DNA of 64,000 nucleotides from Silurus meridionalis (Eukaryota > Chordata > Actinopteri > Siluriformes > Siluridae), in NCBI RefSeq assembly GCF_014805685.1, contig NC_060884.1, positions 14,180,856-14,244,855 on the forward strand, written 5' to 3'. Position 1 is the stretch's first letter. Every line of letters begins with the position of its first letter. This document shows, one piece after another, positions 28,141 through 38,913 of the stretch. A program made the translations under genes and the position numbers. The notes below the pieces were generated by a model. That model saw nothing but the letters and a program-made list of their open reading frames with translations, made no database searches and was not told where the DNA came from.

Positions 28141-29024
28141 CAGACAGACAGACAAAGAGAGGGGCCAGGATGGGCCGAAGCCAGCACCTGGAAAAGTGTG
28201 TGTGGGGGTGGGCTCGGAATTCACAAACCACCTATCAAACAGTTTTTATCAGCCAAAAAATACAGTGTGGGCTAACACATACACACGTGAGTGTGTGTGT
28301 GTGTCTATGTGTGTGGGCGGAGTCGCTAGAGGTCTTGTTAATTATCCTGGAGCAACACGCTAGGTCAGACGCACTCACACACACACACACACACTGTAGA
28401 GAAAATAAGAGCTGACAGGACGACTGACCATGTGTAGAGTAACTGTAAAGAGCTTGGCTGGAAGGTGTTCCACTGAAGTTGGACGTGTAGCCAAGCAAAC
28501 TGCTTTGTCCTGGTGAATGACTCAAGCCATCTTCTGTTTTAATATCTGGACAAAGGCAGAGAAAGAGAGGAAAACACTTTTTTTTTTAAAATACAAAGGA
28601 GAGTCATGTAGTTTGAAGCCAAAGTCAATAAAATTTCCAGTGTTTCACATAATTTACTAAACAGTGCTGACTGATAAAATAGAAGCAGTATGCTCTCTTT
28701 AGATTTTATTACATAGAGCTCAAAATGTTGAGAATATTCCCATGATTTTTTTTTTATTATTACAGTAGTATCAAGTATAGGCAAAATATTTAGTTATATT
28801 TAAGTGTCTCCATTCGATTTAATGGCTTATTCAGGTCTGCATAGCATTATTGACAGAAGTATGGCTCGGTTCTAACTTCGTATGTGACAGCTTTTGTCCC
28901 ATAGATAAACAAAACACTCACTGTAGGGTGGCACACTGTAGCCCTGGGTGTGATGTGTGTAGGGTGTGTACGGGCCTGCAGGCTGGATAGCAGGGCTGTA
29001 CTGCGTCTGTCCATAAGCAGCCAT
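20518..29024 (-). CDS. eya2: Eyes absent homolog 2 (coactivator and protein phosphatase), 13 coding exons
   Basis: Joined coding exons (minus strand, 5' to 3'): 29024-28922, 28545-28429, 26986-26910, 26657-26477, 26347-26208, 25905-25822, 24269-24180, 22466-22408, 21719-21559, 21439-21325, 21075-20954, 20860-20760, 20598-20518. Total 1431 nt, 476 residues plus stop; every junction is GT-AG and keeps frame. Residues 1-206 are the Tyr/Ser/Pro-rich transactivation region and 207-476 the EYA domain, a HAD-type Tyr phosphatase that also binds Six proteins. D212 and D214 (DLDET), T386 (TTTQ) and D440 (GDGVEEE) match the known EYA catalytic set; the spacing equals human EYA2 D274/D276/T448/D502 with a constant offset of 62. 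The start [10 protein letters not shown] is EYA2-like, and an in-frame TAA four codons upstream of it supports this ATG. Family knowledge: EYA acts in the nucleus with Six/Dach in placode, muscle and sensory development. EYA1 or EYA4 is less likely given the N-terminus and the [12 protein letters not shown] stretch. Confidence 0.96.
20760..20860 (-). CDS. eya2: eya2 exon 13 (motif GDGVEEE)
   Basis: Encodes residues 417-450. [20 protein letters not shown] contains D440, the Mg2+-binding Asp of HAD motif IV. TVAKK replaces the more usual QGAKK. Acceptor ATGATCAG, donor AAA|GTACGA (the -1 base is A instead of G). Confidence 0.96.
20954..21075 (-). CDS. eya2: eya2 exon 12 (motif TTTQ)
   Basis: Encodes residues 376-416. 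[20 protein letters not shown] holds the catalytic threonine (T386 by alignment with EYA2 T448); [12 protein letters not shown] follows. Acceptor CTTCCTCAG, donor CTG|GTATGT. Leaves in phase 1. Confidence 0.97.
21325..21439 (-). CDS. eya2: eya2 exon 11
   Basis: Encodes residues 338-375 ([20 protein letters not shown] in the middle), matching the KRExWLQLRxExEALTDxWL segment of EYAs. Acceptor GATTGGCAG, donor CCAG|GTGACG. Leaves in phase 2. Confidence 0.96.
21559..21719 (-). CDS. eya2: eya2 exon 10
   Basis: Encodes residues 284-337. It contains [20 protein letters not shown], the strongly conserved [20 protein letters not shown] helix region. Acceptor TGTGCAG, donor GAG|GTGAAT. Enters in phase 2 and leaves in phase 1. 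Confidence 0.97.
22408..22466 (-). CDS. eya2: eya2 exon 9
   Basis: Encodes residues 265-283 plus two bases ([19 protein letters not shown]), a near-invariant EYA segment. Acceptor TTTCACAG, donor GAG|GTATGG. Leaves in phase 2. Confidence 0.97.
22816..22864. repeat. CA microsatellite in an eya2 intron
   Basis: About 24 CA units in the intron between exons 8 and 9. A shorter imperfect CA run at 24466-24512 lies in the preceding intron. Confidence 0.97.
24180..24269 (-). CDS. eya2: eya2 exon 8
   Basis: Encodes residues 235-264 (contains [20 protein letters not shown]), the conserved [19 protein letters not shown] block of the EYA domain. Acceptor GTTTTAG, donor GAG|GTGAGG, phase 0 both sides. 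Confidence 0.97.
25822..25905 (-). CDS. eya2: eya2 exon 7 (catalytic motif DLDET)
   Basis: Encodes residues 207-234, starting [21 protein letters not shown]212 is the expected HAD nucleophile and D214 the second catalytic Asp. Acceptor GCCCGCAG, donor AAG|GTACAA, phase 0 both sides. Confidence 0.97.
26208..26347 (-). CDS. eya2: eya2 exon 6 (linker into phosphatase domain)
   Basis: Acceptor TGTGTAACAG, donor ATCGAG|GTACAT. Encodes residues 160-206: a Pro-rich start, then [13 protein letters not shown], a basic stretch typical of all EYAs just before the phosphatase domain, ending LDSEIE. Leaves in phase 0. Confidence 0.94.
26477..26657 (-). CDS. eya2: eya2 exon 5 (Tyr-rich transactivation)
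   Basis: Acceptor TTCATTAG, donor CCAG|GTAAAG. Encodes residues 100-159, rich in Tyr, Ser and Thr ([20 protein letters not shown] is its start), matching the QYxQYY / NPPY region of EYA proteins. Leaves in phase 1. Confidence 0.92.
26910..26986 (-). CDS. eya2: eya2 exon 4
   Basis: Acceptor TCCTTTTCCAG, donor CAG|GTGAGTGG. Encodes residues 74-99 ([13 protein letters not shown]... ending in TQQ), corresponding to the EYA segment GIY/FQGxN that ends in a QQ or HQ before the Tyr-rich exon. Enters in phase 1 and leaves in phase 0. Confidence 0.88.
28031..28139. repeat. GA-rich tract in eya2 intron 3
   Basis: About 110 bases of nearly pure purine (GA repeats with a few T and C) between exons 3 and 4; on the transcribed minus strand it is a CT tract. 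It causes the Ser/Leu and Arg/Glu open frames there. Confidence 0.95.
28429..28545 (-). CDS. eya2: eya2 exon 3
   Basis: Acceptor TTTGTCCAG, donor ATG|GTCAGT. Encodes residues 35-73, including [20 protein letters not shown], a conserved EYA transactivation segment with a KTED sequence. Phase 1 in and out. Confidence 0.93.
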
Positions 29025-29042
29025 CACTTATAGTTGGGACAG
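28922..29042 (-). CDS. eya2: eya2 exon 2, carries the start codon (coding 28922-29024)
   Basis: The acceptor is GTGCAG before 29042 (an alternative TCTAG ends at 29048). An in-frame TAA lies four codons before the ATG at 29024-29022, so translation cannot enter from an upstream exon in this frame. It encodes residues 1-34, beginning [17 protein letters not shown], and ends in phase 1 at a GTGAGT donor. Confidence 0.9.
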
Positions 29043-32000
29043 CTGCACTAGATAAAGATAACAATCTTAACATACTTCACAATTACATATTAATTCCATT
29101 TATTTTCGTCTAAATCTCGCAAAAGTGCAGATGAAATATGAAATACTTACATGCCGTAATAAGTGAAAGCTGATATATCAAGCCCCTGACACAAAATGTA
29201 TCAAACAAAATATAAAGAATAAATTTCAAGGACATTTGCAGACAATAAAGAGGGAATTTATGGGAAAATATGGGAGATATATGTACAGCAGTAAATCTAA
29301 CCTGTCAGTAAGGACGGGTAGCTGTTTTTCTCTTTTTCCCTTTCTTCTCTCAGCTCCTTGCCATCTGAAAAGATAAAGATACTCAACAAGAAGCAATACC
29401 CCATGCAAAGTGAAAATAACCCGTGGCACAGTCAATACCAGTGTATACTAATTGTAAGGTATGTGACCTTATTTCGCCTGTTACAGAGCATTACAGTTGG
29501 CAATATGCTAACAAATGGTGTTCAAGGCACCTGAGATTTACATGATTATTATTCTGTCACACAGACAACACTGAGATGGTTGTTTGCATGAACCTGCCTG
29601 GTAAGATTGTGTTACAGAGAAGAGAACAATGCGTCAACTCGCTTAACACGACAGAATCTGGCAGGCAACCGCAGGCGTCGCGATATGTCAGCAGTTTGAT
29701 GAGTAATGTCAGGACAAGAACAAGTCAATGCATTGCAGTTCTTGCACTCTTGCTGTTGTTTGTAACTAGAAATTGGATGTCTGAATGGACCATGACATGT
29801 CAAGATGACAGTGGAATACGGTACTGGCCGATGGTGGGTGTCCGACTCCCTATTAAGTCCTATCTTTACTTTATGTCACTTTGAAACATCAAATCACAAA
29901 CAAACTTTTTTGCATCTCTCTATTATAAATGCAACGAAGGATTTATTAAACAGCAAAAGACATCAGTCAATTTTGAAGATGGCAATCAGAAATAATTTTT
30001 TTTCCAAAGTGTGCTTTGAAAAAGCACAAGGCTCTCCCCCAGGGTTAATCAATCTGACCTGGTCAAGCCACTGTGGCCTCTGATCTGACAGAGGACTCGC
30101 TGAGACCAAGACTCATGAGCAATGTTTACGCAAGCCAGAGCAGATCATTAGAGAAAGTAGCTACTTTCCAATGCTAAGCAAGGGTCAAGATTAATCATTA
30201 TTCTTTCTCTGTTCCACCCTTATTCCTAATCTATGACCATCTCTAACCTATAATTTCATCATTAAATATAACACGTAAGCTCTGGCACTCAGATTTGACA
30301 TGTAGGATAAACGAGAGCGAGCATAAGTATCATGATCGGCATCATTAAGTGGGCTACGCCGCATCAGATCCATTTCATGTATTCTGCTTGTTTTGAGCGA
30401 AATCATGCAAAGTAGGTATATAATAGGCTACAGTTTAGCAAGACTGCACACGAAGTCCACCTTTTAATGTCAGGCATGTGTGACTCATCTTAATTTGATC
30501 TGTATTTTCCTCACTAAATCACAGAATTACAGCTGTAGTGAAATGTGTAATGTGGAACCAGTAATGGGACTGCTTCAGTGATAATGAAGAGAGCACAGTT
30601 AAACATATTACACACATTAATTGGGATAGAATAATAGAGGGAGCTTTGCTTAAATCATGAGATCACTGAAGAAAAAAACTCACATGTACTATTCCTCACA
30701 GGAGCTGAAAAATTCTTTTAGAATGTATCCCAGTGCCCAGCATTTACACAAAAAACCTACTGCAAATCTGTTAAACTAATCTTAATAATATACCTAAGTA
30801 CAGTATTTGAGCATTTTTAAAAGAAAGGTCTGTCTGTGACATTCTGTGGAAGAGCAACAACAACAACAAAAAAAAAAAAACCCCATCCACACATACATTC
30901 ACAAACACACCATATGCACAAACTGCTTCAAATTCCTAGTTATCGACTCATCTTCTCCAGGCGCAAGGATGCAGGGGGTTCAAACTCTGACCCTTTTAGA
31001 ACAACACAACACCTGCTGACTCAGTACAGAGAAAGCCAGAGAGGTGGGAAGGGCCTCTGAAGGCAGTCAAAAACAGTAAATAAAGAGAGGACGTGTCAGC
31101 ATATGTGGAAAAAAAAACTGTGTCAGGGACATCCAGTGGAATCCTGACTTCCTCACAGTTCTCGCACTGCACAGCGTGTTTCCTGGTACACGCCTGTCCC
31201 GGAGAGACAGGGCATGAGAAAGATCAGGCCAGCCGCTCTGCACGGGGGTAAACTGAGCTAAAACAAACCCTGCATGGGGCAAGGCCAGTGCAAAGCACTT
31301 CACCTGGCTTTCGCCCTGTTCTGCCGGAGCAGCCTGTTTTCACGGGTATCACCTTCCATACACAGTCCTACTCTGTGACGTGTCACATTCATATCTCGGG
31401 AACAAAATAAAAAATCATAAACCATCAAAACATTCATTTAAAAAGGACAGTTAATGATTCTGATTCTTATTTTTGCTAATAAAATAAGTCACGATTTAAT
31501 TATTCTAATCTCATTTCTGTTCAATCACGAGTTTTTGAAATTAGCAAAATAAGTAGGTCAATTCTTTCTGTTAATTAAAAGGTCACCATGACGGCTCCTC
31601 TAAGAGGGTGGTGCGCCAAGGTTAAAAGGGCATTCTGGGTAACCATGAGGTGAACCAGAAGCCAAGACTTTGCCATATGGTGCACTACAGACTTCTCCTT
31701 TATGTGCTTATCCAAGACCATCTCTCTAGATCTAAACCTCAATATGAACTTTTTTTTTTTAAATGGCACATATGGCACTTTGCTGCTGTGACTATTAGAG
31801 GTCTGTCCCATTTCTTAACGGGTTATAGAGAGGGACATGTTGACCCCTGTCACACAATGCCAAAGTGGTGTGGCCTCAAACACACAACACACACAATAGT
31901 CAGATCAGACATCTGGTATTAATGCAAAGAATTCAGATCACACATGTTAATGCATGTTTTCATTGAGCTTGTAGGTGCTGAAAATGTAGTCATTTGTTCT

Positions 32001-32920
32001 TGAAAAAACAAAAAAACATTACTAAATCTCATGAATAAAAGATGTTACAAATCTTTTTTTACATTTAAAACTGAAAACAATACCAAATCTAGCAAAAAAA
32101 AAAACAGTTCTAAACATCTAAAAGCTTTGGTCTTTATATAAGTGTATTCTTTATTATGTTAAACATTATTTCTCAGCATTCTGATTCATATCTGAGCACT
32201 GCACGTGTACATGCTTATTAAATCATCTGACACCATTAATATTATATGGCATTTTAGACTCACTCATGTTTTGCAGGTGCTTCTACCTTTCATTATGTTT
32301 TTTTTTATGTCACTGTGCTTCCCTTCTTTTTATTAAGTCTCTGTTTAATTGTGCAATATTGAGATGTGTTTTGCAACACACCTTGTCGGTTGGTATCGGT
32401 ACGCATCGGTTCACAATATGTTTTTGCTTGAATGAAGAAGGTGTGCAAAGCTCTGAATTTACTGTTCTATCATTTAATCAATGAAATGACCTGTTTTAGA
32501 TATAACTGCTTGGATTGCTTCTCTATTTTTTTAAATAATAAACCTTTAAATAATAAAAGTATGAGTTTTATTACTACTATCACTACAACTGGTATGTTTC
32601 AGATACTAAATCATACTATTATATGTCATGCTTTAGAGACCAGCATACACACGCTCACCACACTCATGCGGCTTGTCTATGGCTGCTTGTCTATGAACAG
32701 CGCCTCTGGGCTTTTGCTCGTCTGCAGCCTTTGAACCCCGACTCTCATAAATAAAGACTCCAGGCCGCACACGTCCGCTCTTTAGGCAGCTAATGGGAGC
32801 AGATGTGGGGGGTGATAACGGCCCAGTAATGGCCTCCTGAGATGACTTATACACCACGCTTACCTCATTGCCGGGGGATTTCATTAACACTAGAGCCCAG
32901 CAGAGCATGGGAACCCTGAC

Positions 32921-32967
<47 letters not shown>

Positions 32968-34776
32968 ACTCTTGCTCCTTTTCTGTCTGTGACAATAAAG
33001 ACAGCAATGCATTATTACTATTAGATGACTCATAGAGACCAAAAACAACAATGCTGTGTTTAATTCTAGCTTTATACTGAGAGACAAGGGGTTATGGATA
33101 TTTCGGCTCTTTTACCTAAGAGAGTTTTACTTTCGTGAATTATTTACACTGACCTTTGGGTATTCTGTCACAGAACCAAGGAAACACAACAGGAATTAGC
33201 TGAAACATCACAAAAAAATTTCAAGAAAAAAAAAACACAACATGCCTCATGTAAAACTCATAACAAGCTATCACCTTTCTCTTTCTGCACAGCCTTTTAA
33301 ATTTACTGGCTGCAGTTATTAAAAGCGCACAACTCAATGGCTGCCACCTCTCTGGTCACTGGGATGTGTGTGTGTGTGTGTGTGTATGTGTGCACGTAAC
33401 ACTAGCTGCCAGTCATGGTGGGCTCCCTTTTCCACATGACAGCTTCCGAAAGTAGAAAGGCTGCTTTCAGGCCAGCTTTGGTGGACAGAAGCTCTCTGCT
33501 CCCATCATCTCAGTGCAATACTCCTACCCTGTCCTCCCCCATCCCCTATCTGTAATCGACCCCTTGCATTCAGTCCTCTCACAGTCTCATCAGCCTGTAG
33601 CCGTCCGCCCGTGCCCCCGCCCCACACCCCGGGTCAGCAGAATGCTTCGGTCCAGCAGAGCACTCTCCCCTTGAGCAGTGCCCCGAGACGTGGGGCAGAA
33701 GACGGGGACAGCTGGCAGACCTCCCAGAAGCCATCTTATGTGAGCGGGGTGGGGGGTTTTGGGGACCTGCTCAGTCAGCCGGTGGTCTCGTTCCCAGGTA
33801 ACACATCTGGTGCAGTCCGAGCAGGAGACCAGCAGAGTTACAGTCAATTAGATGTAGATTAGTGTCCGATCATTCGTACTGAGACCCCCCTTTACAAGCT
33901 GCTCATTTAGTTGTTCCTGTTTCTATATCACACCGATATACAGCTGTGAGAAACAAAATTAATTTTCTGGAACAACATAGCGGCTTTTCATTTGAACCTC
34001 ATAGCGCACTCAGGGTTTAGATAAAAAGCAGCAGCTATACATGTGCATTGCCTGAATACGCAAACTTGAAAAACGAACAGGAACTTTTGGTACAATATAA
34101 ATGCTGAAGGCAAGAAAGAAAGAAAAAAAACAGGGGTTTCTTCCATTAACAGATTTTTTTCTGATACACTTGCTCTTGCTTTAGGCTGGCAAGCCTCGTT
34201 TTCTAATCTGCCTGGGACAGGGACTGAGTGATATATTACTTTATCAGACAAGGACTGTTGAAAAATTGCTTGCTTATTTTGGCCTGAGGGACATACCCGT
34301 GTGTACACTTGCTGAGGAGCCAGGGAAATGGAAAAAAAAAAAAAGCTTACACAGGCAAACTAATTTGTTTAGATTGAATTAAAGCCAAGTTTTTTTTTCC
34401 AGTCATTGCCTTTGCAAGCATTATAAAAACAGGACAAAATAGAGACAGAGAGCAAAGAGATATAAAAAAAAAACATTAGTTATCATTTCTCATCATTATC
34501 AGCTACATACAGATAGAGTTGTCATTTTGTCTTGATGTATTTCTTTTCTCTTGCTTTCGCTGTTTGGAAAGAATGGCGGAACGAAAGAACGATCGTATTA
34601 GGATGTGAATATGATGCTCATGTGGGCGGAAGGAGAAAAGAACGAAAAGGGGGAAAAAGAGAGGTACCAGAGAAACAGAATAGATCTGCACTGTGATATA
34701 TATCTTAAAGACTTTTACAGCTGCTGTATGCTGGAAGACTGGGATAGGTCAGATCAGGATTATAGAATGGAGTTGT

Positions 34777-34817
<41 letters not shown>

Positions 34818-36878
34818 TGTGTTTGTGTGTGTGTGTTTATACGCTCCCCCCAGGCAGCTCCTGAAGGAATATAATAGCTGAGCACCATTTCTGTGGATTC
34901 TAAGCCTGTACACAAACACACTCACACACGCATTCACTCACAATGATAAATACAGATTGTCTAATTCCACATCATTAACAATTGCTTTATCCAAATCGAG
35001 TGTTTGTTCTTTGCAGTCAAATGACAATGATCCCTTTTTTTCTCTTGCTATTGTCAGTTGAAAACAATGAAATGGCTGTTTAAAAACCTAAAGCCAACCC
35101 AAAACCAACAGACAAAAACAAATCAGTGGACAAAGCCTATTAGGAAAGAATTAATATGGTTGTTTAAAATAGGAAGTATAATTTCGCTCTGACAGTTTTA
35201 GCTTTAGGGCCAAACACCGACATCAAGTGATGTTTTTGATCAAAGAGGTTTAAACAAAGTTCACAACTCTGTGGTTGGGCTATTTTCTATACCTTTGTAG
35301 TAACAACAGACAACACTCAGACGCTATTCTTCAGGTGAAACTAAAGACCCACAAGCATGCACTGCATCTGTACTCACTTTGAGTGAATAATTTATAATGT
35401 GGGACCTTGAAATAAAAAGCTTATTAAATTCTACAGTTTTAAAATACCAAGCAGATTTTCAGTATGAGAAACATGCAAAAAAAACATTTCTTTTTTTTAC
35501 TGTTAAGCAATATTTTAATGTATTTATTTAACACTCTAATTTATTTTATACAATTATATATTATTTATATAATTCCAAGGTTTTAAACAGTTTAAAACAG
35601 CTTTTTATTTTACAGAGTTAAAACAATTCATTCTAGGTATCTGATCTATCGCTTTTATTTGTCATTCTTTGATGACTAAACGAAGTAAAAGGAGTAGATT
35701 TAAGAAAGCGTGCACAGAAAAGTTTTAGTCACATGTGCCTGATGATGTGGCACAGCGCTAACTCAAAACAACGGCTCTCGCAATGTATCGGATTCACTCC
35801 GCCAATTCTCGCTAGACTTTCAGAGCAGCTTGTTGGGCAGCAGCTAAATATTTTGCTCATTACTACCGAGGATATCACCCATCTGGGGTTCTGAGAAGCA
35901 GAGGATCAGTTGGCTATTCAAAGCAAAGCTGCGACTCAGGGCCTTCAGCCTCACCTCAAAAACCGAGGGTTTAACACCCGCCGTCCAATAATGAAACGAA
36001 TGCTGATAAAGTCAGGAAGAGCTGCGCTTCCTATGAAAATATTTATCATTCCAGCAACCTTGGGCTACAGAGGATTTTAAGAATTAATTTGTGTTTTCAT
36101 AAGAGGGGGTGCAAAGGCCACGCAGGATGAAGCATTCTCCACACTCGCTGATCCCAGATCTAGAACTTGGGCAGCATATTCACAATGTATTTGAGCCAGC
36201 AATAAGAGCCATGAAGGTAAAGAATGGGCTTGAACAGTGTATAAAGAAAAATGAAATGGAGTTCATTGTTACAAGACAAAGAAACACTTCAGCACACTTT
36301 TCTCCAAAGAGTGAATGGGTGATTTCACTTGACTTATATACTATTCAACCAACAACAAAAAACATTTAAAAAATAAATGTTAATAAAATATGTTAATTAA
36401 ACGTGTTCTTTAAAAAAATATATATTATTATTATTAGTTGTTGTAGTAGTAGTGGTAATATTGATGCTATTATTATTAATATTATTATTATTATTATTAT
36501 TATTATTACTACTACGACTAATGATAATAATAATAATAATAATAATAATAATGTCATTAGTTGCCTGCGATAGAACTATAAGAGATATATATATATTTTT
36601 TCTAAAATATTCACTTCTGTGCCACTAATTTAGCACAAAAGTTGTCCAACATGGAATTTTTTTTTGCGTGACAAGCATATAAAACTGGTGCAGTGAAGCA
36701 GCCGTCTAATCAGGGAAGAAAGGAAACCCAGAAGAGACCTTAGACTCTGCTTTATATCCGCACAGAATGAAAAAGGGAGCTGGCATGTGTTTTATTGTTT
36801 CTGAAGCTTTTCGTGAAGTTCAGGCTTTTTAAACGTGGTGTTCTGGATGTGGAATGGAATGAGAGATGTGTGTGAGTA

Positions 36879-36916
<38 letters not shown>

Positions 36917-38020
36917 TGTGTTGAGAGGGGGATGTAATGTGTAATTGTGCAAAAGTGATTCGGGTGCTAGCCACAGGAAGGTGAAATGTATTTAACTGGG
37001 GGTTGTGAGGAGACCTTGAAAAGTATGAATGGTCTTCTTTGAAAAATGCTTAGCAAAGCACCCTAAAATTATGTTATTAACTGGCTGGCTGCAACCAAAA
37101 TTTTCAGTGAATTTGGGTGTAATTTGCAGCTTGAAATTACGCTCGAGCAAATCTACTTCTACCAGCATGAACATTGAACATTGCGAGGAAAAATAAAATA
37201 AAAGCTGAAACATAACATGTATACGTTTTTCCACATCGCCTACGAGCAATCACAAAATAAAATACTTTTACTAGGAGGAAATTGAATTGGAAAAAATCAA
37301 GCAAGTTGCTTTTATTTTTGAAAAGATGTAATACAATTTAATAATCGTTGAATTATGAAAGGTTAGGAGGTCTTAATATCGTTTATTTTCCAGTCGGTCA
37401 AGTAATGTGCATTTTTTGCTTTCAGCGTCAATTACTTCAGCATATTATATACAAAAACAAACAAACAAACAAACAAAAACAGTTGTGTGAATTTCCTGGT
37501 TAAATGAATTGTAATGTCAGATTTGAAGGTTTTAATTTCATTAATTTCCCTTACATTAAATTATTATTTAAAAGCAAACCAGGTGCTTAAAACAAAACGT
37601 ATTTAATTTTTTTAATTTTTTTAAAGAAAATGTACAAATAAATTGACAGCAATTTTAGAGTAAGCTAGAAACTGACAGTAGTAATAATACTAATGACCTG
37701 CCACTTGTTTAGATGGTGGCGAAATTGGTCAAACCTAGAACTTAATTTAATAAAAAAAAAAATTAAATAAAAAAATTAAAAAAAAAATTGTTACAAATTT
37801 GGAATAGTTATCAAATGAAACATTTTTCAATCTTAAAAATAACTTTTTTAATTCTTTTGTCAAACATTAAGTGAAAAAACTGTACTGTTGTTACACGAGA
37901 TACACAAGTGAACACAAGGTGTTTCGATCATCACTTCCTAAAGCCTTTTTGATATCGGCTATGCGTAAAATAAAATGATAATAATATAAATTCATATTTA
38001 AATAAACAAGTAAAACTCAC
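29043..38020 (-). other. eya2 intron 1 (about 9 kb)
   Basis: Between the proposed exon 1 donor and the ATG exon there is no recognisable coding sequence. It holds short microsatellites (CT at 32921-32964, GT at 34777-34833, ATT/AAT at 36425-36552, GT at 36881-36915, AAAC at 37457-37482). Several less repetitive, more GC-balanced blocks (about 30280-30420, 32640-32890, 33400-33850, 35690-36060) are enhancer candidates by position only. Confidence 0.6.
29302..29364 (-). other. Possible alternative eya2 5' UTR exon
   Basis: Minus strand: a good acceptor (TTATCTTTTCAG) starts at 29364 and a weaker donor (GACAG|GTTAGA) ends at 29302. The segment begins ATGGCAAGGAGC followed by TGA, so any reading frame there is a tiny uORF. 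A stronger donor (CAT|GTAAGT) occurs at about 29151-29150 and could end a longer form. No coding similarity is seen. Confidence 0.25.
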
Positions 38021-38140
38021 CCTATAGCAGCTCACGTGAAGATTTAGTGTCTCGGGCTTCAGGGTCGCGTCTCCATTCCAGCTGGAACGAGGAAATTAAT
38101 GAAAGAAATGGTCCGAGAGCGTGACAGGATCGCTGACAGG

Positions 38141-38173
<33 letters not shown>

Positions 38174-38350
38174 GAAAGCTCAGGTCCAAACCATTATCTA
38201 CGGCACAAAAAAGCGCTCAAAGTAAACGTCGCTATCGGCGGCTGGCCGTTGTGTCAACAGCAGTTGAGGCTCAGAGTGTGTAGTCGGAGTGATTAGAGAG
38301 AGTGGAGATTGAGCTCTGACCCTCCTCCGCGCTCAGACTACAGCGGTGTA
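38021..38350 (-). other. eya2: eya2 exon 1 (5' UTR) and promoter region, 5' end inferred
   Basis: A strong donor (CTATAGG|GTGAGTTT on the minus strand) ends an exon at 38021, about 9 kb upstream of the ATG exon. The sequence above it is locally rich in CpG (roughly 38030-38360), unlike its AT-rich surroundings, as expected for a vertebrate developmental-gene first exon. A TATA-like AGTATATT sits near 38375-38382, so a start site around 38350 is plausible. A GT/CA microsatellite (38141-38171) would lie within the 5' UTR. The donor is seen; the transcription start and the splicing to exon 2 are inferred. Confidence 0.55.
38141..38171. repeat. GT microsatellite in the eya2 promoter / 5' UTR
   Basis: About 15 GT units, lying 120 bases from the exon 1 donor and within the CpG-rich region. 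Confidence 0.95.
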
Positions 38351-38401
38351 TGCGCCACTGACACCAGGCTGAGGGGAATATACTAAAAAAACTAGCGACC
38401 T

Positions 38402-38772
38402 GTGGACACTCCCCCTCCCTCCTTCTCCCCTCCCTCCTCTTACACCTCCTCCTTCGCCCTTCTTCCTCTCCTCCTCCACCCCTCATTCTTCTCCTTCTCC
38501 TCATACCAAATCCTCCTTCTCCTCCTTTTCTGCCTTCTCTCCTCCTCCTCCACCTTTTCTCCTCAATATCCTTCTCTTACTCTACTATCTCCTCCTACTC
38601 CGCCGGTTCCTCATACAACCTCCTCATCCTTCTCCCTCTTCTGCACCTTCCTCCTTCTCATCCTCCTTCTCCCCCCCCTTTTTATTCTCCTTCTCCTCCA
38701 CATCCTCCTTCTCATACCGCCTTCTTCTTCTCCTCAAACCTCCTTCTTCTCCTCCTCATACCTTCTCCATTC
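38402..38772. promoter_or_regulatory. Polypyrimidine/polypurine tract upstream of eya2
   Basis: About 370 bases that are almost all C and T on the plus strand, built from CCTCCTTCT-like units (purine on the eya2 sense strand, GGAGGAGAAGG). It starts just upstream of the proposed TATA-like element. Such tracts can form triplex (H-DNA) and bind GA/SP-type factors; the function here is inferred. The Pro/Ser open frame 38402-38776 is an artefact. Confidence 0.6.
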
Positions 38773-38854
38773 CTGAGTGTGTGTGTAAGTGTGTGTGTGT
38801 GTGTGTATGTCTTTATATACACTAGCCAATTTAATTCATATATTGAATTGAATA

Positions 38855-38913
<59 letters not shown>

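Noticed and set aside
27622..28231. Two long minus-strand open frames with Ser/Leu runs
   Set aside because: Driven by the GA/CT tract and intron 3 sequence; no splice-compatible EYA peptide.
38402..38776. 124-codon Pro/Ser-rich open frame
   Set aside because: Translation of the polypyrimidine tract.
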